The translations under genes and the position numbers were made by a program. The notes beneath the pieces were generated by a model. The model had not been told where the DNA came from, searched no databases, and saw nothing but the letters and a program-made list of their open reading frames with translations. 64,000 nt of DNA, from assembly GCA_030427205.1 (NCBI GenBank), contig JAUHXC010000037.1:40241-104240 (forward strand), read 5' to 3'. Source of the DNA: a bacterium (GTDB taxonomy: Bacteria > Myxococcota_A > Bradymonadia > UBA7976 > UBA1532). The number at the start of each line of letters is the position of its first letter. Position 1 is the first letter of the stretch. Shown in pieces: positions 31,381-39,144 of the stretch.

Positions 31381-32934
31381 ATGCGCGACGACGACGCACA
31401 GGGCCCGGCCGAGCCGGACCACGAGGGCACCGCCGAGAGCGGCGCGGGCGATGGCCGTCCGCCGGTCGACGAGCGCCCGGACGGGGCCGACGACGTCGAC
31501 CTCGGCGCCGACGAGTTCGCTGCGCTCTCGTCGGCGCTCGACGACGCCTTCGAAGAGACCTTCGGCGGCCTCGATGGGCCCGAGGCGCCGGAGGCGGGCG
31601 ATCCCGAACGGGATCCGCTCGACACCGCCGCCGACCGGATCAGCGAGTCGTCCCAGGCTCTGGGCGGCACCGATGCGATACTGCGCGGCTCGCGGCGCAT
31701 GGTGGCCGCCTCCCGCGAGGCGATGGACGGGCTCGACGGGCGCGTGCGCGACGCCGAGCCGACGCGGGAGGCCCCGCCGCAGCCAGCGCCCGACGCCCCG
31801 ACGCAGACCGGGCCCGACGGCCTGCCCGACGCCTCGCCGGATGCTGCGTCAGACGACGCGCCCGATCCCGCGCCGAGCGAGAGCGACCGCCTCGCCGCGG
31901 CCCGGGCGACCCTGCTCACCGAGCGCGCGACCGAGACCGTCGACCTCGAAGACGCCGACGACGACCCGGTCGCCGACCTGCCCAGCCGCCCGCCCGACTC
32001 GCTCGTCGGGGCGATCCGCTGGGACGAAGACGCCGCGCCGGGCCCGCTGCGCATCGCCGTCGCCGGCGGCCGCGGCGGCGCGGGGCGCACGCTGCTCGTC
32101 GCCAATACCGCGCTGGTGCTCGCCCGCCTCGGTCGGCGCTGCACCGTCGTCGACCTCGACCCGGTCGGCGCCGGCCTGCACACCGCGCTCGGGCTGCCGC
32201 CGCTGCTGCCCGGCCCCGCCGCGCTGCTCGAGCCGCCGCCGTGCGAGGCCGAAGCGATCCCCGGCGTGCCGCTGCACCTCATGCGCCCCCGCCGCCCGAT
32301 GCTCACCGGCCCCGCCGATCCGCTGCGCGCCGAGTGCCTCGCGGCCGCCGCCGAGCGGCCCGACGACGTCCTGCTGCTCGACCTCGGCGCCCAGGCCGAC
32401 CCCTTCACCCTCGATACCTGGCTCGACGCCGACGTCTCGGTGGTGGTCGCCGAGCCGCTGCCGGCGGCCATCGAGCGGGCGTATGGCTTCTTGCGGGCGG
32501 CCCTGTGGCGGCGCCTGCTGCACGGGCGCGGCGAGCCGGGGCAGGGGCCCACCGCCGTCGCCCGCAGCGTCATCGCCCAGAACCCCGAGATCGACAACCC
32601 GAGCAGGCTCATCGAGGCGCTCGCCGCCGTCGACGCCGACGCCGCCCGCGCCATCCGGGCCCGGGTGCTCACCTTCACCCCGCGGCTGCTGATGAACCGC
32701 ACCCGCAGCCGGGTCGACCGCGAGATGGGCCCGGCGATGGTCAGCGCCCTGCGCCGCCGCTGGGGGGTGACCGCCGAGTTCGTCGGCGCCATCGACTTCG
32801 ACGAGGCGGTGCGCGAGGCGGCCCGCCGCCGTCGGCCGCTGCTGCTGGCCTATCCCGGCGCGGGCTACAGCCAGGCCATCGAGAAGGTCGCCCGCACCCT
32901 CGACCGCCTCGCCGAGGCCGGAGGTGCCCGATGA
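31381..32934 (+). CDS. MinD/ParA-like ATPase with long acidic N-terminus and altered Walker A
   Basis: 517 residues. The first 215 are acidic and Asp/Ala/Pro-rich and look disordered. From residue 222 comes a P-loop of the MinD/ParA class: IAVAGGRGGAGRTLLVANT (229-237), where both lysines of the usual KGGxGKT are replaced by arginine. The Walker A' VVDLDPVGAGLH follows, then Walker B DVLLLDLGA. The last 200 residues are the ParA/FleN-like C-terminal part. Its TGA overlaps the start of the J-like/HTH gene (ATGA). This pair is seen in other deltaproteobacteria; function unclear. The start ATG has only a weak ribosome site. Confidence 0.85.
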   Translation: MRDDDAQGPAEPDHEGTAESGAGDGRPPVDERPDGADDVDLGADEFAALSSALDDAFEETFGGLDGPEAPEAGDPERDPLDTAADRISESSQALGGTDAILRGSRRMVAASREAMDGLDGRVRDAEPTREAPPQPAPDAPTQTGPDGLPDASPDAASDDAPDPAPSESDRLAAARATLLTERATETVDLEDADDDPVADLPSRPPDSLVGAIRWDEDAAPGPLRIAVAGGRGGAGRTLLVANTALVLARLGRRCTVVDLDPVGAGLHTALGLPPLLPGPAALLEPPPCEAEAIPGVPLHLMRPRRPMLTGPADPLRAECLAAAAERPDDVLLLDLGAQADPFTLDTWLDADVSVVVAEPLPAAIERAYGFLRAALWRRLLHGRGEPGQGPTAVARSVIAQNPEIDNPSRLIEALAAVDADAARAIRARVLTFTPRLLMNRTRSRVDREMGPAMVSALRRRWGVTAEFVGAIDFDEAVREAARRRRPLLLAYPGAGYSQAIEKVARTLDRLAEAGGAR

Positions 32935-33497
32935 GCCTGCCCCCGGACATCGAGGCGGCCTATGCCACCCTCGAGGTCGACCCGGGCACCCCGGCCGACC
33001 AGGTCCGCCGGGCCTACAAGCGGCTGGTGCACCTCTTCGACCCCGAGTCCCCGGTGGTCTACGGGCTCTACACCCGCGACGAGGCCGCCGCGCTCGTCGC
33101 CCGCATCGAGGCCGCCTGGCGCACCCTCGACGGCGCCCGCCGCGGCCCGGTCGTCGGCGGCGGGGCCGACGGGCCGCCGAGCACCGTCCTGACGCCGATC
33201 ATCGAAGACCCGCTCGCCGCCCTGGGCATGGCCCCCGACGCGCCGCTCACCGGCACCACCATCGCCCGGGTGCGCAACCTGCTCGGCGTCTCGCTCGACG
33301 ACATCGCCGACCGCACCAAGATCGGCATGTTCACCCTCAAGGCCATCGAGCGCGACGCCTATGGCGACCTGCCGGCGAAGGTCTACCTCAAGGGCTTTCT
33401 CAAGCAGATCGCGCAGATGCTGCGCCTCGACGCCGAGCGCCTGACCCGGGACTACCTCGGCGCCCACGAGGCCTGGAACCGCGACAACCGACGGTAG
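32931..33497 (+). CDS. J-domain-like protein fused to a RodZ-type helix-turn-helix
   Basis: 188 residues. Residues 5-65 resemble a J domain (AAYATLEVDPGTPADQVRRAYKRLVHLF, then EAAALVARIEAAWRTLDGA), but the HPD motif that stimulates Hsp70 is replaced by FDP, so it probably does not act on DnaK. Residues about 100-165 are a Cro/RodZ-like HTH (HTH_25) with GVSLDDIADRTKIGMFTLKAIERD and YLKGFLKQIAQMLRLD. No transmembrane helix, unlike RodZ. ATGA overlap with the ParA-like gene. A DNA- or cytoskeleton-linked adaptor is plausible. Confidence 0.82.
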   Translation: MSLPPDIEAAYATLEVDPGTPADQVRRAYKRLVHLFDPESPVVYGLYTRDEAAALVARIEAAWRTLDGARRGPVVGGGADGPPSTVLTPIIEDPLAALGMAPDAPLTGTTIARVRNLLGVSLDDIADRTKIGMFTLKAIERDAYGDLPAKVYLKGFLKQIAQMLRLDAERLTRDYLGAHEAWNRDNRR

Positions 33498-33511
33498 GCC
33501 GCAGACCGACC

Positions 33512-36283
33512 ATGTTCACCCGCTGCGCAGTGCTCGTGCCCGAACAGGTCGACCCCGACGCGGCCGTCGACGCGGTGCGCGCGGTGGCCGCGCCCGGCGG
33601 CGAGATCGTGCTCGTGGGCTGGCACCGCCCCCGCTTCTGGCACATCGGCGATATGTGGTCAGCGGTTGATGGGCGCATCGCCGACGGCGAGGCCGCGCTC
33701 GAGGCCCGCGCCGCGACCCTGCGCGCCGAAGGCTACCGGGTCAGCGCGGTCTTCCACCTCGCCGACGACGCGCCCATTGCGGCGGTGCCCGTCGACGCCG
33801 AGCTGGTGGTCGTGCCCGCCGATCCGCTCGTCGAGCCGGCCCGCCGCTGGACCGAGCTGCTGCTCGACGCCGGCCGCACGGTGGCCTGGGCCCGGGGCGA
33901 CGCGCCGCCGCTGGGCCGCGGCACCCATACGGCGGTGGTCTACGTCGGCGCCGCGCGGCACGCGCTGCCGGCGGTCGATGCGCTGCGGGCGCGGGCCGGC
34001 ACGGGCGATCGGCTGACCCTGCTGCAGGTGCAGGTGGCGCCGACGCTCGGCGAGGCCCCGACGGCGGCGCCCGACGAGCTGCGGGCGCTGCTCGGCTGGC
34101 CGGGCCGGGTCGAGCTGGCCCATCTGCCCGGCTCGCTGACGGCCATCGGCGACCTCGAGCGCTGGTCGATGGAGCACGGGGCCCATGTGCTGGCGGTCGT
34201 CGTGCCCTCTGCCGGGGTCCTGCGCGGGCTGCTGCTGCGGGCGGTGGGCGCTCTCTTGCGGCCGATGCCCGTCGTCTGGGTGCCCGATCCGCAGCCCGAC
34301 GCGTCGCAGCGGATCGACGGCCCCGATATCGTGCGGCGCCCCGACCGCCCTCTCGTGGCGCGGCTCGACGCCGTCGACAGCTTCGAGACCGCCCGCCGCC
34401 TGCCGGACGGGCGCTACGCGGTGGTGGTGGCCGGCGAGGCGATCGCGGAGTGCACCGTACGCGACGGCGCGGCGCCGCTGCCCGACGTGCCCGCCGACGC
34501 CGGCGTCATCGGCTTCGCGGCCCCCGGCGCGGCGCTCGGCGCGCTGGCGGCGGCGGTCCGGATCTTCGCACCAGCCCCCGGCGCCCGCATCGCGCTCTTC
34601 GACGCCGAGGCGCCGGTGGACGCCACCACCTTCGCCCCGTTCGACGCCGGGCGGCGGTGGTGGGCGGTGCGCCTCGACCCGCGGATACCCTGCCGCCCGC
34701 TGCGCGCGAAGCTGGCCCACGCCGACGGCCTGATCGACGCCGGCGCGGTGCTCGAAGACGGCGACCCCGACGACCTGCCCGCCGACGCCCGCCCGCTGCG
34801 GCTGGCGCGGGTGGCGCGGCACCTGCGCGCCTCGGGGCTGGCGGTCGACCTCGTGCTGGGCCCGGCGCTGATCCACGGCGCCGCCCACTGCCCGCTGGCC
34901 GCGTGGAACGCCCAGAGCCCCGCCGAACGGCGCGCGCGTATCGAGCGGGCGTTCGTCGCCCCGCCCACGCCGGGCGACGCCGCCGGCGCGCTGCGGGCCC
35001 TGACCGACGGCATGGCGCTGCGGGCCACCGCGCTCGAGGTCGAGTTCGACAATCGACTGGCCCGCGAGCGCCTGATCGGGCTCATCGACGGGGCCGCGCA
35101 GACCATCGACCTGCAGATCTACATCTTCGAGCCCGACGCGGTGGGCCACGCGGTCTCCGCGGCGCTGCTGCGCGCCCTCGAACGCGGCGTGCGCGTCCGG
35201 CTGCTGGTCGACGCTCTCTTCAGCCAGCACGGCTCGCTGGGCCAGACGAACCCGGCGTTGACCCCGCTCGAAGAGCGCGGCTGCCTGCGCATCATCCGCC
35301 CGTTCGTCGTGCCCGGGCTCGACGACCTCAAGCGCCGCGACCACCGCAAGCTACTGGTCTTCGACGGGCAGATCGGCTGGATCACCGGCCGCAACATCGG
35401 CGCGCCGTACTACACCGGCTTCGACGAGGTCGCGCTCGGCCCCGACAGCGCCTATCGCGACGTGCCCTGGCTCGACGCCGGCGCCGAGCTGCGCGGGCCG
35501 GTGGTGCAGGCCCTCGCGGCGATCTTCGAACGGCACTGGCAGGCCGCCGCGCCCGCAGCGGGCATGCCATCCGAGTCATCGAAGGTGTCATTCGAGCCAT
35601 TCTTGATGCCATCGGAGTCATCGGGTATTCCATCAGAGTCATCGGGCATGCCTTCGGATGCCATCCCCGTCTGGCTGGTCCAGCACGAGAGCATGCGCGA
35701 TACGCGCACCCTCGACACCTACCGCCACCTCTTCGACCGCGCGCGGCGTCAGATCACCGTCGTCAATACCTTCCCGCTTCAGTTCGAGTTGCAGCAGGCC
35801 CTCAACGCCGCGCTGAGCCGCGGGGTCGCCGTGCGGTTCCTCGTCGGCCATGTGCGTCCGCTGTTCGGCCCGGCGCGCACCCCGTTCAAGGGGGGCGCGA
35901 TCCGCAGCCTGGCCACCGAAGTGATCCACGGCCGCCTCGACGCGCTGCTCGACGCGGGGGCCGCGGCCCGCGGATACGCGCTGCGCGACGTGCCGGGCTG
36001 GGCGCCCGAGCTGGGCACCGTGCTGCCCCACGTGCACGCCAAGCTGGTCTCGGTGGACGGCGAGCGCTTCGCGATAGGCAGCGCCAACCTCGACATCACC
36101 GCCGGCTACTGGGAGAGCGAGGCGCTGCTCGTCGTCGAGCACGCCGGCGAGACCGCGCGGGTCGATGCCACCCTCGACCGGCTCTTCGAAGCCGCGGAGC
36201 CCATCGACGCCGACCCGCGCTGGTCGGCCACCGCCGCGCGCCGCACGTGGGTCTCCCGCCACTGGCCCAGCCTGCTGGGCTGA
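33512..36283 (+). CDS. phospholipase D-superfamily (cardiolipin-synthase-like) protein with N-terminal USP-like region and heptad insert
   Basis: 923 residues. The first 230 resemble one or two universal-stress-like alpha/beta units (MFTRCAVLVPEQVDPDAAVDAV and HVLAVVVPSAGVLRGLLLRA). The C-terminal half is a PLD fold with two HKD motifs: His611-x-Lys613 in DHRKLLVFDGQIGWITGRN, and His842-x-Lys844 in HAKLVSVDGERFAIGSANLD. Both are intact, so it should be a phospholipase or phosphatidyltransferase. Between them (residues 685-719) lies a five-fold 7-residue repeat (consensus MPSESSG) coded by 21-bp DNA repeats. It follows the J/HTH gene by 14 bases, so it is probably in that operon. No transmembrane segment. 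Confidence 0.85.
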   Translation: MFTRCAVLVPEQVDPDAAVDAVRAVAAPGGEIVLVGWHRPRFWHIGDMWSAVDGRIADGEAALEARAATLRAEGYRVSAVFHLADDAPIAAVPVDAELVVVPADPLVEPARRWTELLLDAGRTVAWARGDAPPLGRGTHTAVVYVGAARHALPAVDALRARAGTGDRLTLLQVQVAPTLGEAPTAAPDELRALLGWPGRVELAHLPGSLTAIGDLERWSMEHGAHVLAVVVPSAGVLRGLLLRAVGALLRPMPVVWVPDPQPDASQRIDGPDIVRRPDRPLVARLDAVDSFETARRLPDGRYAVVVAGEAIAECTVRDGAAPLPDVPADAGVIGFAAPGAALGALAAAVRIFAPAPGARIALFDAEAPVDATTFAPFDAGRRWWAVRLDPRIPCRPLRAKLAHADGLIDAGAVLEDGDPDDLPADARPLRLARVARHLRASGLAVDLVLGPALIHGAAHCPLAAWNAQSPAERRARIERAFVAPPTPGDAAGALRALTDGMALRATALEVEFDNRLARERLIGLIDGAAQTIDLQIYIFEPDAVGHAVSAALLRALERGVRVRLLVDALFSQHGSLGQTNPALTPLEERGCLRIIRPFVVPGLDDLKRRDHRKLLVFDGQIGWITGRNIGAPYYTGFDEVALGPDSAYRDVPWLDAGAELRGPVVQALAAIFERHWQAAAPAAGMPSESSKVSFEPFLMPSESSGIPSESSGMPSDAIPVWLVQHESMRDTRTLDTYRHLFDRARRQITVVNTFPLQFELQQALNAALSRGVAVRFLVGHVRPLFGPARTPFKGGAIRSLATEVIHGRLDALLDAGAAARGYALRDVPGWAPELGTVLPHVHAKLVSVDGERFAIGSANLDITAGYWESEALLVVEHAGETARVDATLDRLFEAAEPIDADPRWSATAARRTWVSRHWPSLLG
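35564..35668 (+). repeat. 5 x 21-bp in-frame tandem repeat within the PLD gene
   Basis: Five adjacent 21-bp units coding MPSESSK, VSFEPFL, MPSESSG, IPSESSG and MPSDAIP. The 9-mer GAGTCATCG occurs in three of them (35573, 35615, 35636). Local GC content is clearly lower than in the rest of the gene, suggesting a late insertion or expansion. Confidence 0.85.
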
Positions 36284-36307
36284 AAATCGGGCCGATCAGC
36301 CTGTCTC

Positions 36308-36323
36308 GCGTCTCATGAGACGC
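36308..36323. promoter_or_regulatory. 16-bp palindrome GCGTCTCATGAGACGC upstream of mscS
   Basis: A perfect palindrome 25 bases after the PLD stop and 128 bases before mscS. Its core TCTCATGAGA also occurs upstream of gltB (23005-23014). It is flanked by two TGTCTCGC direct repeats. Could be an operator; it has no T-tract and no loop of its own, so a terminator is less likely. Confidence 0.5.
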
Positions 36324-36383
36324 AGGTTTGTCTCGCTGATACGGCAGCGGACGCGAATCGATACATTCTCGCCCGATTCAGGC

Positions 36384-36399
36384 TGGCACGACGCTTGTA
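36384..36399 (+). promoter_or_regulatory. sigma-54-like promoter for mscS
   Basis: TGGCACGACGCTTGTA fits the -24/-12 consensus TGGCACG-N4-TTGCW with exact spacing; only the -12 C is T. It ends 51 bases before the mscS ATG. The change at the -12 GC lowers confidence. Confidence 0.45.
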
Positions 36400-36450
36400 A
36401 AGCGTCCGCCGCATCGCGAAACGAACCGAAACATTTCCAGGAGTACCGAT

Positions 36451-37254
36451 ATGCAGACTCTCCTCCCCGAGGCCCTCCACCCCTGGCTGCCCCTCATCAC
36501 CGGCGTGCTCTACGCCTTGATCATCTTCGCCGCCGGCTGGATCGCTGCCGGCTGGGTCCGCGGTCTCGTCGCACGCGCTCTCGAGCGGGCCAAGGTCGAC
36601 CAGGCCCTGGTGCGATTCCTCGGTGATCTCGCGCGCTATCTGGTGCTCGCGTTCGCGGTCATCGCCGCGCTGGGCGAGGTCGGCGTCGAGACCACCAGCC
36701 TCGCCGGGGTGCTCGCCGCTTCTGCCCTGGCCGTCGGCATGGCCCTGCAAGGTACGCTGGGCCACTTCGCTTCGGGGGTGCTGATCCTGCTCTTCCGACC
36801 GTTCACGATCGGCGACAAGATCACCGCCGCCGGCCATACCGGCGACGTCTTGCACATCGGGCTCTTCGCCACGACGCTCGCCACGCTGTCCAACGAGCGC
36901 ATCATCGTGCCCAATGGCGCCATCACCAGCGGCAGCATCACGAACATCACCTCGATGGGTGTCATTCGAGGCACCGTCGAGGTGGGGGTGGCCTACGGGG
37001 CCGATGTCGGTCGGGTCATCGAGGTCCTGCAGGCGTCGGCCCGAACCGCGGACTGCGTCAAGCCCGATCCGGACGTCGGCGTCGCCTTCGTCGGCCTCGG
37101 CGCCAGCTCGCTCGACTTCGCCGTTCACTGCTGGACTGACGCCGCCGACTACCTCGACATGCTGCACAACGTGCGCCGGGCGATCTACGAAGGGCTCGGC
37201 GCAGCGGGCATCGACATCCCGTTCAATCAGATCGTCGTGCACCAGGCCGACTGA
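36451..37254 (+). CDS. mscS: small-conductance mechanosensitive channel
   Basis: 267 residues, close to the 286 of E. coli MscS. It releases solutes on osmotic down-shock. Three membrane helices (about 15-35, 60-82, 86-110) are followed by the pore helix with its Gly/Ala packing motif (AASALAVGMALQGTLGHFASGVLILL), the PFTIGDKITAAGHTGDV beta domain, and the C-terminal alpha/beta domain. The ATG has AGGAGT. Its stop lies 2 bases before a 14-bp tandem array that leads to the outer-membrane protein gene. The promoter region has a palindrome and a sigma-54-like site. Confidence 0.93.
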   Translation: MQTLLPEALHPWLPLITGVLYALIIFAAGWIAAGWVRGLVARALERAKVDQALVRFLGDLARYLVLAFAVIAALGEVGVETTSLAGVLAASALAVGMALQGTLGHFASGVLILLFRPFTIGDKITAAGHTGDVLHIGLFATTLATLSNERIIVPNGAITSGSITNITSMGVIRGTVEVGVAYGADVGRVIEVLQASARTADCVKPDPDVGVAFVGLGASSLDFAVHCWTDAADYLDMLHNVRRAIYEGLGAAGIDIPFNQIVVHQAD

Positions 37255-37256
37255 GT

Positions 37257-37340
37257 CATCGCTCGAATCACATCGCTCGAATCACATCGCTCGAATCACA
37301 TCGCTCGAATCACATCGCTCGAATCACATCGCTGGAGTCA
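37257..37340. repeat. 6 x 14-bp tandem repeat between mscS and the barrel gene
   Basis: Six adjacent units of CATCGCTCGAATCA: five perfect and the last one CATCGCTGGAGTCA. The array is flanked on each side by GAGTCATCG (37253-37261 and 37335-37343), the same 9-mer as in the PLD gene repeats. It begins right after the mscS stop and ends 22 bases before the next start codon. Confidence 0.9.
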
Positions 37341-37362
37341 TCGAGCGCACCGGAGTCACACC

Positions 37363-38559
37363 ATGAAGCTGCGCATCACCGGAGCCGCGCTGGCTCTCGC
37401 GTCCACCGTGGGCATCTGCCACGCCCAGGAGATCACCAACTACGTGCCCAGCGGCGAGATCGCCCGCGACGGCACGCTGGAAGGCGGCTGGGACGGCACG
37501 CTGTCTCTCTCGGCGACGTTCAACGTCGTCTCCAACAGCTCGGTCGTCGGTCAGCCGGAGGGCGAATCCTTCCTCGGCGGCGGCGCGCTGCGGGGCGGTA
37601 TCGACTACGTCGCCGGCGCCCACGAGTGGCGCAATACGCTGCTGTTGCAGCAGTCGTGGGCCAAGACCGACGCCATCGACGAGTGGCTCAAGAACAACGA
37701 CGTGCTCGATGTCGAGAGCCTCTATCACTACTACTTCATCGACTGGGCCGGCGCCTTCGGCCGGCTCAACCTGCAGACGGCCATCTTCGAGGCCGAGCAG
37801 GTGACCGCCGATCCGGTGACCTACATCGGTCCCGATGGTACGCCCCTGGTGGCCGACCGGGTCGCCCTCGCCGACGCCTTCGAACCGCTGACCATCAACG
37901 AGTCCATCGGCGCCTTCGTCGCCCCCGTGCGCAGCACGCCGCTCAACGTGCGGCTGCGGGTGGGCGTGGGCGGGCGGCATACCCTGGCCGACGACGTCAT
38001 CGTGCTCGCGCCCGACGCGAACCCCGACGGCAGCGTGCCCTACACCGTCCTGTCGGACGTGCACCAGGCCGGCCTCGAGCTCTTCGGCGGGGTCGACGGG
38101 GTGCTCATGGAGAAGCGGCTGACCTACAAGGCCGGCCTCTCGGTGCTGCTGCCTTTCCTCAATAACGACCCGCTCGAGCGCGGCGTCGACGAGCTGACCC
38201 GCATCGGCGCGACCGCCGGCCTCAGCACCAGCGTCTTCGAGTGGCTGTCGCTCAACTACGAGTTCAAGGCGGTCAACGATCCGCAGCTGCTCGACGAGTG
38301 GCAGATCCAGAACAGCCTGCTGCTCTCGTTCAACTACACGCTCATCGAGCGCGATCGCACGCCGGCGCCGGTCGATCCGATGGCCGAGAAGCTCGCCGAG
38401 GCCGAGGCCCGCGCGGCGGCGGCCGAGCAGCGGGCGCAGGCGGCCGAAGCGGCGGCCAGAGCGGCCGCCGAGAAGTCCACGCCCGCGGGCAGCAAGACCA
38501 AAGCCGATGATGCTGTCGACGGCGCTGCCGAGCAGGCCCCCGCCGACGCAGGCGAGTGA
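37363..38559 (+). CDS. outer-membrane beta-barrel protein with C-terminal coiled coil
   Basis: 398 residues. Sec signal peptide (GAALALASTVGICHA), then DGTLEGGWDGTLSLSATFNVV and many alternating strands through about residue 330 (LNLQTAIFEAEQ, LNVRLRVGVGG, LSLNYEFKAVND), in the style of DUF3078/DUF481-type barrels of about 12 strands. From residue 340 an Ala/Glu-rich coiled coil (AEKLAEAEARAAAAEQRAQAA) ends in an acidic tail; a barrel with a C-terminal helical extension is uncommon. GGAGT precedes the ATG after the tandem array. Function unknown; it may be co-transcribed with mscS. Confidence 0.8.
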   Translation: MKLRITGAALALASTVGICHAQEITNYVPSGEIARDGTLEGGWDGTLSLSATFNVVSNSSVVGQPEGESFLGGGALRGGIDYVAGAHEWRNTLLLQQSWAKTDAIDEWLKNNDVLDVESLYHYYFIDWAGAFGRLNLQTAIFEAEQVTADPVTYIGPDGTPLVADRVALADAFEPLTINESIGAFVAPVRSTPLNVRLRVGVGGRHTLADDVIVLAPDANPDGSVPYTVLSDVHQAGLELFGGVDGVLMEKRLTYKAGLSVLLPFLNNDPLERGVDELTRIGATAGLSTSVFEWLSLNYEFKAVNDPQLLDEWQIQNSLLLSFNYTLIERDRTPAPVDPMAEKLAEAEARAAAAEQRAQAAEAAARAAAEKSTPAGSKTKADDAVDGAAEQAPADAGE

Positions 38560-38589
38560 GCCCGACCGCGGTGAAGGCCCGACGGTGTC

Positions 38590-39087
38590 TCAGACCTCGG
38601 GCACCTGCAGGCGGATGATGCCGTCGGTATCGTCGGGGCAGAACAGGCCCTCCGGGTGGGTCGTCGCGTACGTCGGCTCGAAGATGCCGGCGTTGGCCAC
38701 GACGCCGTCGATGGTCAGGGTGAGGCCCACCCCGTCGAGCTCGCCCTCGGCGACCCCTCCGATGACGAACGGGTCCTGCGAGCGGATGTAGGCGAAGCCC
38801 AGGCGACGACAATCGCCGCCGTCGTCGTCCTCGGCCGACGTCACCTCGTCCGCGTCGATCAGGTATGTGCACGGCGGTTGGCCCTGCACCGTGACCTCGA
38901 GTTCCCACACCGCGTCGCCGGTCGGCGCGCGATCGAGCTCGAGGTCGACCTGGGTGATCTGTCCGACGGACGGGCAGGCACAGCCGCCGAGCACGCCGGC
39001 GCTGGCGAAGAGGGCGATGGCGGCGGCGCTGCGGGCGGCGCGGCGGGCGAAGTGGGGCAGGGCGGGGGATGGGTTGCGGTGCTGCAT
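38590..39087 (-). CDS. lipoprotein of unknown function
   Basis: 165 residues. Basic start followed by a signal peptide (SAAAIALFASAGVLGGC) with a good lipobox at GGC. The mature part is a beta-rich domain (ITQVDLELDRAPTGDAVWELEVTVQG, GVGLTLTIDGVVANAG) with cysteines (CACPS, PCTYL, DDGGDC, GLFC) that may pair. GAGGAGAC precedes the ATG. It follows the serine-hydrolase lipoprotein on the same strand after 57 bases and converges on the barrel gene. Confidence 0.75.
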   Translation of the reverse strand: MQHRNPSPALPHFARRAARSAAAIALFASAGVLGGCACPSVGQITQVDLELDRAPTGDAVWELEVTVQGQPPCTYLIDADEVTSAEDDDGGDCRRLGFAYIRSQDPFVIGGVAEGELDGVGLTLTIDGVVANAGIFEPTYATTHPEGLFCPDDTDGIIRLQVPEV

Positions 39088-39144
39088 GGGAGTCTCCTCA
39101 TCGAGTGTGCCCCCCGTTACTGCATCCGCGGTGCCAGCCCGCCG

